From NCBI GenBank assembly GCA_002418285.1, contig DIDT01000034.1, positions 67,335-131,334 on the forward strand: a stretch of DNA of 64,000 nucleotides, written 5' to 3'. The notes beneath the pieces are model-generated. The model was not told where the DNA came from and did no database searches. It saw nothing but the letters and a program-made list of their open reading frames with translations. Within the stretch, counting starts at the first letter, position 1. The number at the start of each line of letters is the position of its first letter. The translations under genes and the position numbers were made by a program. The DNA comes from Phycisphaerales bacterium UBA5793. Its GTDB lineage: Bacteria; Planctomycetota; Phycisphaerae; Phycisphaerales; UBA5793. Of the stretch, positions 19,085 through 27,773 are shown piece by piece.

Positions 19085-19480
19085 ATGGGCGGCACTGGCA
19101 AGCGGCACACGGCTGAGCAGATCGTCAACAAGCTGCGTGAGGCGGAGATTGAACTGTCCAAGGGACAGACGATTCCGATGGTGGCCAAGAAGCTGGGGAT
19201 CACCGACCAGACCTACTACCGCTGGCGCAGGGAATACGGCGGACTGACGGTCGAACAGGCCCGGCGGCTGAAGGCACTGGAACAGGAGAACGCGCCGCTC
19301 AAGCGGCTGGTGGCGAACCAGACGCTGGACAACGCCATTCCGCGCGAGGCCGCGCGCCCAAACTACTTAGCCCGACGCGGCGACGCGAGGCAGTCGAACG
19401 CGCCAGGCGCGAAATGCACGTCTCGGAACGTCGGGCCTGCCGGCTGCTAAACCATACCGGGCGACGCGGCGGTGCGAATG
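19085..19480 (+). pseudogene. IS3-family transposase remnant (orfA plus start of orfB)
   Basis: The start MGGTGKRHTAEQIVNKLREA and the TYYRWRREYGGLTVEQARRL stretch are typical of IS3-family OrfA helix-turn-helix proteins. After LVANQTLDN the reading frame shifts, and the other frame carries the OrfB beginning (REMHVSERRACRLLNHTGRRG) before ending near 19480. The catalytic DDE part is absent, so this is an inactive fragment. It abuts and probably destroyed the phosphoesterase gene to its left. Confidence 0.75.
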
Positions 19481-19622
19481 CCGTCAGGTAGAAAACAATG
19501 CGTGCCCCCCGCTACTTGCTCGCCCTTGGCGCTCGCGCGAGGGCCGTCTTGATTCGACGACCCCGATATGTACCGCCGACCGTTAGTGGGTTCCGTAGGA
19601 CCAGCGGTTTGCTTCGCAGGCA

Positions 19623-20672
19623 TCAGGCCGGTTTGGACCTGTGCCTGGACTGCAGCTGGCGCGACCATGCTTCCCAAGTCAGCGAAGGAGGCGCATCAAA
19701 TCCGAGTCCGGTTCGCACCCGGTGAAGTGCCTCAGCGACATAGGCAGCGCTCCTGCGGATAGCAGCCTCTTCGGCCACTTCGAGATCACTGGACGGGACC
19801 GGCCTCGGAAGAGCTCTGATGTGCCTGCCGATCACGCTCGGGAGTGATAGTGTCACGCCGTATTGCTCGTGCCAGAGTCCCACCGGCTCCACGATTCGCT
19901 CGTTCCACAGAATCGCCTCAACAATGCGAGTGGTAACCAGGCCGATTCCGTGTTGGCTCGCGTCCGTGGCTTCAATGATGTCGATATTCGCGTCGAGCAC
20001 TCGGCCTTGGACGAGACCGCGATACGACGCCTCGTCAGTGTGTCCATTTGACTCGAACAAATGGGCTATGGGTACACCGCCGCTCTGCGCGCTCGCCCAT
20101 GAATACACCTGAGTCTTGCCGTGTTCGCCCAACACGTTTGCTCTGATGGACTCAGAATCGATGTCCAGCAGCGAAGCGATCTGCTCGCGGAACCTGCGCG
20201 AATCCAGATAGGTTCCAGTACTCAGGACGACATTTCGGCCGCCCGTTTCCAACACGATCTCTCGCGCAATATCCGCCAGCGAATCAGGCGGATCCGTCGC
20301 AACGATGATCGTGGCAGCGGGAGCTACTTGAACGATTGACGGTACCACATTGCGATAGATCTCCGCATTGCGCGGAAGCAGTCTCTGACGACCCCACGGA
20401 TCCTTTCGGTCGATCGCTTGACCGGCCTTTTCGTTTACGCCGGCAGTGATCACGACCACGGGAGCATCGTGGATCATGTTGTAGTCGCCGACTACCAACT
20501 TGGTGGGGGAGTAGAGAGACCCGCCGTGGCTTAAGTCGTTCCTGACGCCCCTAGTGTGCTGATCACGAGCTCGGACGTCAATCAGCACGATCTGCTCGCA
20601 CATCCTGCGCATCAGCATTGCTTTGACGCATGCCGTACCAACGTAGCCGACGCCTACGATTCCGATTTTCAC
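19623..20672 (-). CDS. L-lactate/malate dehydrogenase-like protein
   Basis: 349 residues. The NAD-binding start MKIGIVGVGYVGTACVKAM has the GxGxxG turn and an acidic LIDVRAR after beta-2. The catalytic histidine is in NVLGEHGKTQ and the substrate-orienting region in TGTYLDSRRFREQIA. The usual NPVD is replaced by TDPPDSL, and the loop before it (DRKDPWGRQRLLPRNAEI) is longer than usual. So the fold and core catalysis are present but the substrate pocket is atypical. Its start overlaps the stop of gene 20669-21937 by 4 bp (ATGA), so it is translated together with a protein of unknown function rather than with carbon-metabolism genes. Confidence 0.75.
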   Translation of the reverse strand: MKIGIVGVGYVGTACVKAMLMRRMCEQIVLIDVRARDQHTRGVRNDLSHGGSLYSPTKLVVGDYNMIHDAPVVVITAGVNEKAGQAIDRKDPWGRQRLLPRNAEIYRNVVPSIVQVAPAATIIVATDPPDSLADIAREIVLETGGRNVVLSTGTYLDSRRFREQIASLLDIDSESIRANVLGEHGKTQVYSWASAQSGGVPIAHLFESNGHTDEASYRGLVQGRVLDANIDIIEATDASQHGIGLVTTRIVEAILWNERIVEPVGLWHEQYGVTLSLPSVIGRHIRALPRPVPSSDLEVAEEAAIRRSAAYVAEALHRVRTGLGFDAPPSLTWEAWSRQLQSRHRSKPA

Positions 20673-21937
20673 TTCCGTCTCCCTGGCTTGCGTTTGCGTT
20701 TCCGAGCGGGCAATACTGATTGCATCGCGCGAAGCTGCTCCCGCACTACACCATCGCCATACGAAGTGAACTCACCGGGGACGTCATCGCTCAGTCGCTT
20801 TCGGACTCGCGCCAGCCGCTCTTGAATATCACGCCAGGTTGTTTCATCGCGCCAGTCGATCGAGACCTTGAAGAGCATTTCGAACAGCCGCAGCAGGCTA
20901 CGGAGTTGTGTTCTTCCGATGATGGACGCGTGCAGGAACTCCCCCTCGCGCATCTCGTGCGTCACGGCCTCAGTGCGGCCTGTGCGGCGGTCATGAAAGA
21001 CGACGAAGCCAAATCCGCGATCCAGGGCGTCTGCAATGCCCAGCAGTTGTTGTTCCAGCTTTGTGCGCGCATCTGTTTCGACAGCAATGCCACGGACCTT
21101 TGGCGAGTGCTGATTGTGGTCATTGATCGTGGCTTCAACCTTTGTTCGCTGCTCTGGATCCGTCGGAAGAAAAAACAACCGACAGGTCTCGATGTTGAAG
21201 AAAGGCACATAGTATGGTTCAGTGTCAAATGGCTTCAGTCCGCATAGGGCGATCGCATCTGTTGCCCAAGTCAAGGCTTGGTCAACGGATTCAAGGTACG
21301 CTTGAGTGCCGGTCCTAAGCGATTCGGTTGCGGCATTGACGATGGGCTCGAGGTGTCCAATCGCTTCCGCGATGAGCCAAGCCCAAAAGGCTACGGGTGT
21401 TTTCCGCGCTCTCTTGATTGCGTCCAGCAGCTTCGTTTGAGATTGTTGTAGATGTGCAAGCGATCCTTCAGCGATCCAGCGCTGCGCCTGCGGATCTAGC
21501 TGCCTACCGCCTTCGTCAACAACCCGGATTGTGTGGTTAGGAAACAGCTGCACGCGGTGACCCGACTCGAGGTGGAGGAGCTGGCCCCATCTCGGCGGTT
21601 TTTCCTGGGGAAACAACTTCCGCCACCAGGTTCCGTTGGGATCCCGGCGGTCGGAATCTTCGACGCACCTGTACAACGCAGCCGCCAGATCCACGTCGTA
21701 CGTGCTGTCCTTCGGCTCCAGCTTTGGCCTCTGTCCAAGGCGTTTCGCATCGTCTTGACGGAGGCCGAGTTCGACAAGTGCCCTGGCGACCTGGATCGCG
21801 GTCGTGCGAGAGGGGCTCCGCTTGATGCTGTCAAACACCAGGCGACGAGTCTTGCTCTCGTCACACACCCTGAGCTCCGTCAGCTCCCATCCGGTTACGC
21901 CGATTCCCGGATCTCTGGCAACGATCTCGATGATCAT
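20669..21937 (-). CDS. Unknown protein coupled to LDH-like gene, 422 aa
   Basis: The start MIIEIVARDPGIGVTGWEL at 21937 has GAGGGTTT just upstream. Visible: DVDLAAALYRCVEDSDRRDP near residue 80, a hydrophilic middle, WAWLIAEAIGHLEPIVNAAT around 190, and FFNIETCRLFFLPTD, which reads like a beta-rich effector core. The C-terminus is strongly basic (PARKRKRKPGRRK), suggesting nucleic-acid or membrane-surface contact. No family is recognised. Tight coupling with the dehydrogenase-like gene and its place among defence genes suggest a two-gene module of unknown job. Confidence 0.6.
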   Translation of the reverse strand: MIIEIVARDPGIGVTGWELTELRVCDESKTRRLVFDSIKRSPSRTTAIQVARALVELGLRQDDAKRLGQRPKLEPKDSTYDVDLAAALYRCVEDSDRRDPNGTWWRKLFPQEKPPRWGQLLHLESGHRVQLFPNHTIRVVDEGGRQLDPQAQRWIAEGSLAHLQQSQTKLLDAIKRARKTPVAFWAWLIAEAIGHLEPIVNAATESLRTGTQAYLESVDQALTWATDAIALCGLKPFDTEPYYVPFFNIETCRLFFLPTDPEQRTKVEATINDHNQHSPKVRGIAVETDARTKLEQQLLGIADALDRGFGFVVFHDRRTGRTEAVTHEMREGEFLHASIIGRTQLRSLLRLFEMLFKVSIDWRDETTWRDIQERLARVRKRLSDDVPGEFTSYGDGVVREQLRAMQSVLPARKRKRKPGRRK

Positions 21938-22995
21938 CGTAAACCCTCGCGTTTTCGGAGGGAGTGTATTGCCGAGGCAGACGGGCCACCTACGTCGTAG
22001 CAAGAAGTCGAACCAGCGTAGCACGGAATTCCCATGCGCTCGTTCACCGTTGGGCGTCACCCAACTTCCTGGCGATCGTTCTTAGAGGTCGCGCGGGAGG
22101 GCTCGCGTGCTACCAACGAAAGGGCTCGCCATGACAGTACACCGTGTCGAAGACTGCCGACTGCTTGATCTCTATGGAGTGCGAATGGAGCGTGTCGAGT
22201 TCCGGGGCCGAAGCGGGGAACTGTTGTGCGTCGAGCATCGGCCCATCACCGGTGTCACGCCATCGACGCCCGCCAAACCGCTGTTCGGGACGCCTTCTAC
22301 TGGAAGTCTCCGCAATAGCGGTTCTGTGAACCAGCCAGTGAAGCTGCCTTAGTGAAAAGGGCCAAGAGCAGGGTCCGATGATCCTGCCCCACGCAAAGAC
22401 CAAGACGGGAGTGCTGGTGGCGTTTTCAGATCCAGTTGCCCTTCCGCCAGATTTGAACGAAACCATACTGGCGACGGCCGTAACACCTTTGTGTGCAAGG
22501 GGCAAGAGCGTTGCACCGCGTCTCGACGCCTGTTCTGGATGAATGTCGGGGCAACTGGCACTCGTTTGAACCGGTCGCCACAATGGTCGAAGGGTTCGTA
22601 GGCGCCTTCGGGTCGTCATTGCCGCCGTACCTGCGAAACCTGTGCGAGATCGCCCACAAATCAACATGATCTCTCGCACAAGCAAGCCAATAGTGCTTCT
22701 GGCGTCGGCCTTGCCCGCCGCACCGGGACGGAATTTCGGCGCACCATGCCGGAGCATCATTCCCGGACCCGCAGAGGACTTTCGAATGTCTTGGTGCGCT
22801 TGCGGACTATTCAAATGCGATCGCGCGGCAAGCCTGAACGGCTCAATCGGGATTCCACTCCGAGAGACACTCGGCGTGTCGGGCATCGACCATGGGCGCA
22901 AAGGTGACCTGAGCCTCCTTCAAGCCGCTGGGCAGGTACGATATACGTCGGAGTCTTCTGAACCTACAGATCGTGACCGGGAGCACTGATCAAGA
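21938..22995. other. About 1 kb without a supported gene, with a repeated gene end
   Basis: At 22547-22669 (+) lies copy 2 of the fragment at 10752-10864, encoding RGNWHSFEPVATMVEGF... and ending in TGA. A 73-residue frame from 22131 (MTVHRVEDCRLLDLYGVRM...) cannot be supported. The long minus-strand frame over 22110-22901 is antisense to the repeat and looks artificial. Confidence 0.4.
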
Positions 22996-25932
22996 GTGAG
23001 CTACTTTCAGGATCATGCCGCACGACTTCGCTACTCACTCGCTGCTGAGGGTGAAGTAGGGCTACGGCGCCCTCAGGCAGGCGCGCTGCATGCAGTGGCG
23101 GCGCACTTCAGTACACGAGTGGATCCAGCGCTCGTGTGTATGCCGACAGGGAGTGGAAAGACACTCGTTCTCCTGGCGTGTCCCTACGCGCTTGAAGCCA
23201 AGCGAGCCCTGGTGATCACCCCGAGTGTGGTGGTACGAGGGCAGATCGCTGAGGGCGCTGCCGATGCAAGGGAACTGATCGATAAGGGCATGTTGCCCGA
23301 GGACGTTGCATCGCCGAACGTCGTCGAGGTGAAGAAGAGAATCGCGTCCGATGAGGATTGGGAGGAACTGAGAGCGGCGGACTTGGTTGTAGCGACACCA
23401 CACACTGTCAGCCAAATCTATGAGAGCGTGCCAACTCCTCCGGAAGATCTCTTTGACGTGGTTCTGGTTGATGAGGCACATCACGAGGCAGCTCGTGGAT
23501 GGCGCGAGGCTCTGGATTCGTTTCCGCGGGCCAAGAGAGTACTGTTCTCTGCAACACCGTTTAGGAGAGATCGAAAGGAGATTCGTGGTCGGTTCGTGTT
23601 CAACTACACGCTCGGTGCGGCGTTTGCGGATGGAGTCTTTGGTCCAGTTCGCCTTGTGCCGGCACGAGGAGATGCTGCAGTTGATCCTGACCGCAGGGTC
23701 GCCGAGACAGCGGCAGCCCAATACCGCGCGGATCGCCAGGCCGGATTGGACCATCGCATCATGGTGCGCACAGGCAGTAAGACCAGAGCAAAGGAGCTTG
23801 AGGGGCTGTACCGGACCCGCACGGATTTGCGATTGAAGATAGTGACGAGCGATCACTCGTACCGACATGCGCAGAAGGTCTTGCGGGACATTCGGGATGA
23901 CGAGCTAGACGGAGTGATCTGCGTAGACATGTTTGGTGAGGGCTTCGACTTGCCGCAACTCAAGGTGGCGGCGCTGCATGAGCCACACAAGTCGCTGGCA
24001 GTGACGTTGCAGTTCTTCGGGCGATTCGCGCGCGTGCGAGATGCAACTGGCGACGCATCAATCGTGGCAGTTCCGCATGAGCTAGACCGCGGTGTGAGCA
24101 AGCTGTTTCATGAGGACGCAACGTGGCCGAAGCTGCTCATGGACTTTGCTGGAACGGCGATCGGTCACGAGCAGCACGTTCGGGAAGACATCGCGAGCTT
24201 TGAGGAGCCCCAAGCAGTTGAGCAGCTTGAGAATCTGTCGCTGTATGGTCTGCGCCCATTCTGCCATAGCAAGATCTACCGAGGCCTGGATGAAGCAGAT
24301 ATCACTGCTCAGATCGGGTTGCCAAAGCCTTACGAAGTGGTGTTTCAGCAGGCAAGTCCAGATCTGAACATGTCCATTGTCATTGGCCGAAAGCTTCAGC
24401 GACCGAAATGGACAGACTCCGATTCCCTTGTGTCAGTGCAGTACGAGTTGTTCGCGTGCTACTACGACGGGGACTCGAAGCTTCTGTTCATTTGTGCATC
24501 GGCGCGTACGGATTCGTTTTATGAGGCAATTGCCAACCAACTAGGAGATGGAAGTCACCAGATACTCTCGGCCTCACGCATCAGCAGGGTACTCAGGGGA
24601 GTGGAAGTGCCCCGATTCTTCCACGTTGGGATGAAAAACAACACTGCGTCAAGCAGCTTGGAGTCGTATGTCACGAAGTCAGGACCGCGCGCCCATGAAT
24701 CCGTCAGCCCACAGGAGGGACAGCTGTATCACCGGGGGCACATCATGGCCAAGGGACGGAAAGAGAACGCTGATGTCACGATTGGCTACAGCAGTAGTTC
24801 TCGCGTCTGGAGCATGCAGTATCCGCAGCTTACCGAGTGGCGGGAGTGGTGCAGAGCGCTCGGCCAATCGATCGCGAACGACCAGCCCGTCGTCACCGGG
24901 ACCAATCTCGACATCCTTGAGCCGGGGGATGAGGTGAATGCATTTCCGCTTGACGTTCTGGCGGCGGAGTGGCCTGAGGAGGCGTTTCGCAAGGCTGTCA
25001 TGCTAAGGTATCGCCAGAGTGCCGGAGACCCCGAGGTGTCGGTCCTGCTACAAGATGTCGGCATCGACGTGGACTTCGCCGCGACGCCTCCGGGCACCGT
25101 ACCAACGGATGCGCGACTACTCGTTCGGCATGAAGCGCTGGATGTGAGTATCTGGTTTGCTCCAGGTGGCGCACCGATGTTCAGAGTTGATGGCGAAACC
25201 CCTGCGGTCCTGGAGGTCGATGTAGGCGGTGATCAAGTGGAACTGGTGGATTATCTGAACAGTCATCCGGTCGCGTTATGGCTGAGCGACTGCTCTCGGC
25301 TTGAGGGGTCGAACTTGTACCGGCGGCGAGCAGACAAGCGTCCGATCGACAATCACGCGTTTACAGCCGTCGATTGGGGAGCAATCGGAGTGAGCATCAA
25401 TCGTGAGTACGAGGACGGCCAGAATCCGGTGGCCAACGACGGTACGGTGCACGGATACATTCTGGGGCTGCTTGAATCCGCGGGCGCATCCGTCATCATC
25501 TATGACCACGGATCGCACGAAGCGGCCGATGTTATCGGGATTTGGGACGAGGAGACATGTGTGCGTGTACGGCTCTACCACTGCAAGGCAACGAGGGGCG
25601 AAGCGGCTGGTTGTAGGCTGGACGATCTGTACGAAGTAGCTGCGCAAGCGGTGAAGAGTGTTCGCTGGCTGCACAAGCCTGCGGAGTTGTTGGAACATCT
25701 GGACCGCCGGTCTAATGGGCGTCCGTATCGGTTTCAACGAGGTCGATTGCGTGAAGTGCAACAACTACTCCAATCGAACCCGAAGCATGCCGAGTACGAG
25801 GTTGTCGTGGTTCAGCCGGGGCTATCGATGGGCAGTTTGACCAAAGCAGCTCAGGACGTACTCGCTGCTGCGAATCAGTACCTCTGGCGGGACACGGGAA
25901 ACCGACATCTTCGCGTCATAGCGTCTCCGTGA
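22996..25932 (+). CDS. SF2 (DEAD/DEAH) helicase with C-terminal nuclease-like domain
   Basis: 978 residues from GTG. Helicase motifs: Walker A PTGSGKT (~50), LVDEAHHEAA (motif II, ~158), FSATPFRR (motif III, ~185), DGVICVDMFGEGFDLPQL (motif V) and QFFGRFARVRD (motif VI, the Q-x-x-G-R-x-x-R form). Residues ~400-800 match nothing I know. Near 843-865 a strand pair reads EAADVIGIWDEETCVRVRLY then HCKAT, a PD-(D/E)XK-like arrangement with D and a distal K. The family fits type I restriction-like or defence helicases. A combined translocase/nuclease acting on foreign DNA is inferred. It has no close partner on its strand. Confidence 0.75.
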   Translation: MSYFQDHAARLRYSLAAEGEVGLRRPQAGALHAVAAHFSTRVDPALVCMPTGSGKTLVLLACPYALEAKRALVITPSVVVRGQIAEGAADARELIDKGMLPEDVASPNVVEVKKRIASDEDWEELRAADLVVATPHTVSQIYESVPTPPEDLFDVVLVDEAHHEAARGWREALDSFPRAKRVLFSATPFRRDRKEIRGRFVFNYTLGAAFADGVFGPVRLVPARGDAAVDPDRRVAETAAAQYRADRQAGLDHRIMVRTGSKTRAKELEGLYRTRTDLRLKIVTSDHSYRHAQKVLRDIRDDELDGVICVDMFGEGFDLPQLKVAALHEPHKSLAVTLQFFGRFARVRDATGDASIVAVPHELDRGVSKLFHEDATWPKLLMDFAGTAIGHEQHVREDIASFEEPQAVEQLENLSLYGLRPFCHSKIYRGLDEADITAQIGLPKPYEVVFQQASPDLNMSIVIGRKLQRPKWTDSDSLVSVQYELFACYYDGDSKLLFICASARTDSFYEAIANQLGDGSHQILSASRISRVLRGVEVPRFFHVGMKNNTASSSLESYVTKSGPRAHESVSPQEGQLYHRGHIMAKGRKENADVTIGYSSSSRVWSMQYPQLTEWREWCRALGQSIANDQPVVTGTNLDILEPGDEVNAFPLDVLAAEWPEEAFRKAVMLRYRQSAGDPEVSVLLQDVGIDVDFAATPPGTVPTDARLLVRHEALDVSIWFAPGGAPMFRVDGETPAVLEVDVGGDQVELVDYLNSHPVALWLSDCSRLEGSNLYRRRADKRPIDNHAFTAVDWGAIGVSINREYEDGQNPVANDGTVHGYILGLLESAGASVIIYDHGSHEAADVIGIWDEETCVRVRLYHCKATRGEAAGCRLDDLYEVAAQAVKSVRWLHKPAELLEHLDRRSNGRPYRFQRGRLREVQQLLQSNPKHAEYEVVVVQPGLSMGSLTKAAQDVLAAANQYLWRDTGNRHLRVIASP

Positions 25933-26660
25933 ATCTCAGGAATGAAGCGAGAGAGGATTGATCGAGAGTGGCCAAGGAGGCGGAGCGATGGTTGACCCTC
26001 GAGTGATCCCGGAGGCATCCGTGGGTGCGCCGCGAGAAGGTTGTCGCCACAATGCTCCTGGCGAGTTGCCCCATGAATAACGTGGCCGAATTCGATACAC
26101 ACGAATCAGCGATATCGAAGTTTGAGGGGAGAGGAGCCACAGCGACCCGCACTCCAATGTCGAGATCGACATCTACCCGGCGCCATAGGAGTTCCGCTAG
26201 TCCTGGGGTCGTTTGAGGAGGCGCGGGTCCAGCGAGACTTGGACGGTGTCGCTTGCCCCGCATCTTGGACCTCCCGCGAAATGGCGCAGCTCAGTCCCGT
26301 GGCGTAGCGGGCGCTGCGGAGGCAATAGACGATGGCCCGGGCCTCTAGAATCGAGTCGCCTCCTACATGACGATTTGGTGCGTCTGAAAGTGCGTCCTCA
26401 CCACCCGAGAAACCTCCCTCCACTGGCTCCCACCTGGCTCCGGTCGAACCGAGTTCCTGATCCTGCAAAGGCGGTTGGTGGCCTTCGGATGCTGGTGCTG
26501 GCTCGGCCGAGTTCTGCCCCAGCCAACCACTGGATCGTCTCAGGAGCTTGCCATCGGGCCCATCCGCCTAGTCCCCCAGCCGAGACAGGGTGAGTGAATC
26601 CTCACCGCATCAGCAGTGCGGGAATCCGACGCGGGTCGACGACCTCGCCATCAGCGGAAG
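25933..26660. other. About 730 bp without a supported gene
   Basis: Nothing here reads like a protein on either strand. It separates two convergent defence-type genes. Confidence 0.35.
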
Positions 26661-27410
26661 TCACGAGCCGGCATTCAACCATCGCGCGTACGCCATCATG
26701 TCGAGGCAAGGCACGGTGGCCATAGTCTGAAGGCGGGCGATCAGTCGGAGTAGGAAGTAGGCGAGCGGTCCTTCCGTGGTCTGCACCCGGATAGACGCCT
26801 GTCCCGAGTCGGCAAACTCGAATTCGAACACCCCGTTCTCCGCAGCACATCCGATCTCCAATTGTCCGGCACTCGACACACCGGTGAGGGCATTCCGAAA
26901 CGGCTCGCCGAACGGCGGTGTCCATGAGCTTCTCAAGCAGAGAAGGCCACCAAGGATGTGCTGCGGCTTCTTTGGCGGGTAAGTGCCGCCGGCGTGTGGG
27001 ATCGGGATGCTCGTCCGGTGTAGCTTGCGGACGCTCTCGATCTTCTTGGCGGCGTACGCGATCTCGTCACCCGACATCTCCTGCTTGATTTCGAACGCGG
27101 CGTACACGCTTTCAGCGGGGACGTACAGCGCGCAGTCATACTTCAGGACGAACGGCGAGTACTGGCGGTCATGGATCACGATGTCGATCTGGTCGCTGCA
27201 TTCGTTCTCGGAGTCGATGACGAATGCCTTGCTGACCTGGTAGCGAGCGGGTAGGTGATTCTGCAGCATCTCGATCCAGCGACCTTCGCTCACGTCACCC
27301 TTGGTTCCTGGGTGCGCCACGACTTCCCGAGCGATCCCAAGCTCGTTGGCGAGCAGCTTATGCAATCCCCGGAGCAGGGCCGGGAGCTGGGCCCGGGCAG
27401 ATTTGCGCAT
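26661..27410 (-). CDS. DUF6602-like PD-(D/E)XK nuclease
   Basis: The start MRKSARAQLPALLRGLHKLL at 27410 lies just after the stop of the small gene 27412-27567; 249 residues. The core GDVSEGRWIEMLQNHLPARY is followed by FVIDSENECSDQIDIVIHD and YAAFEIKQEMSG, giving the D...E-x-K signature of the PD-(D/E)XK fold with an upstream E. I recognise this as the DUF6602 type, found in bacterial defence neighbourhoods, though I cannot check. The rest binds or senses an unknown partner. With only 1 bp between the genes, translation depends on the upstream small ORF. Confidence 0.7.
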   Translation of the reverse strand: MRKSARAQLPALLRGLHKLLANELGIAREVVAHPGTKGDVSEGRWIEMLQNHLPARYQVSKAFVIDSENECSDQIDIVIHDRQYSPFVLKYDCALYVPAESVYAAFEIKQEMSGDEIAYAAKKIESVRKLHRTSIPIPHAGGTYPPKKPQHILGGLLCLRSSWTPPFGEPFRNALTGVSSAGQLEIGCAAENGVFEFEFADSGQASIRVQTTEGPLAYFLLRLIARLQTMATVPCLDMMAYARWLNAGS

Positions 27411-27411
27411 G

Positions 27412-27567
27412 TCAGGAGAGGGGGAAGAGGTCGCCGAAGAGGTCGCGGTACTTGCGGAGGGCATCGCCGTTCCTTCCATTGCGTGAGAGTTGGATCGCTT
27501 CGCGCACCGAGTGGTTCGCATCGGTCAGTGCAGTCTTGGCGCTCAGAAGCGCGGTGCTGGTCATCGA
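27412..27567 (-). CDS. Small helical protein (51 aa) coupled to nuclease gene
   Basis: The start MTSTALLSAKTALTDANHSV gives a short helical protein ending KYRDLFGDLFPLS, with stop TGA one base before the ATG of the nuclease gene. The sequence is amphipathic (DANHSVREAIQLSRNGRNGD) and looks like a real small protein rather than a shadow. A role as inhibitor or partner of the nuclease is inferred only from position. Confidence 0.55.
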   Translation of the reverse strand, partial: SMTSTALLSAKTALTDANHSVREAIQLSRNGRNGDALRKYRDLFGDLFPLS

Positions 27568-27773
27568 ATCGCTGACGGGAGGCCCCAGCCCCGCTGGGTC
27601 CGGCCACGCTTCACGCAACACTGCGTTAATCTAATATGCACTTCCATGCTGGTCAATAACGAACGGGGTCAAATAGCTTGCGATTGGATTCCGGCGTCCC
27701 AGGGAGATCGGGATGACCCTACTCGTGGAGGTTGTCTCGCCAGGCGAGTTCGTAGCGAAACACCTTCGCCCAA

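Noticed and set aside
22110..22901. 263-residue minus-strand frame as a gene.
   Set aside because: It is antisense to the repeated gene end at 22547-22669, low in hydrophobic pattern, has no ribosome binding site and no motif.
26106..26468. 120-residue frame between the helicase and DUF6602-like genes.
   Set aside because: No ribosome binding site or motif; composition typical of non-coding DNA.
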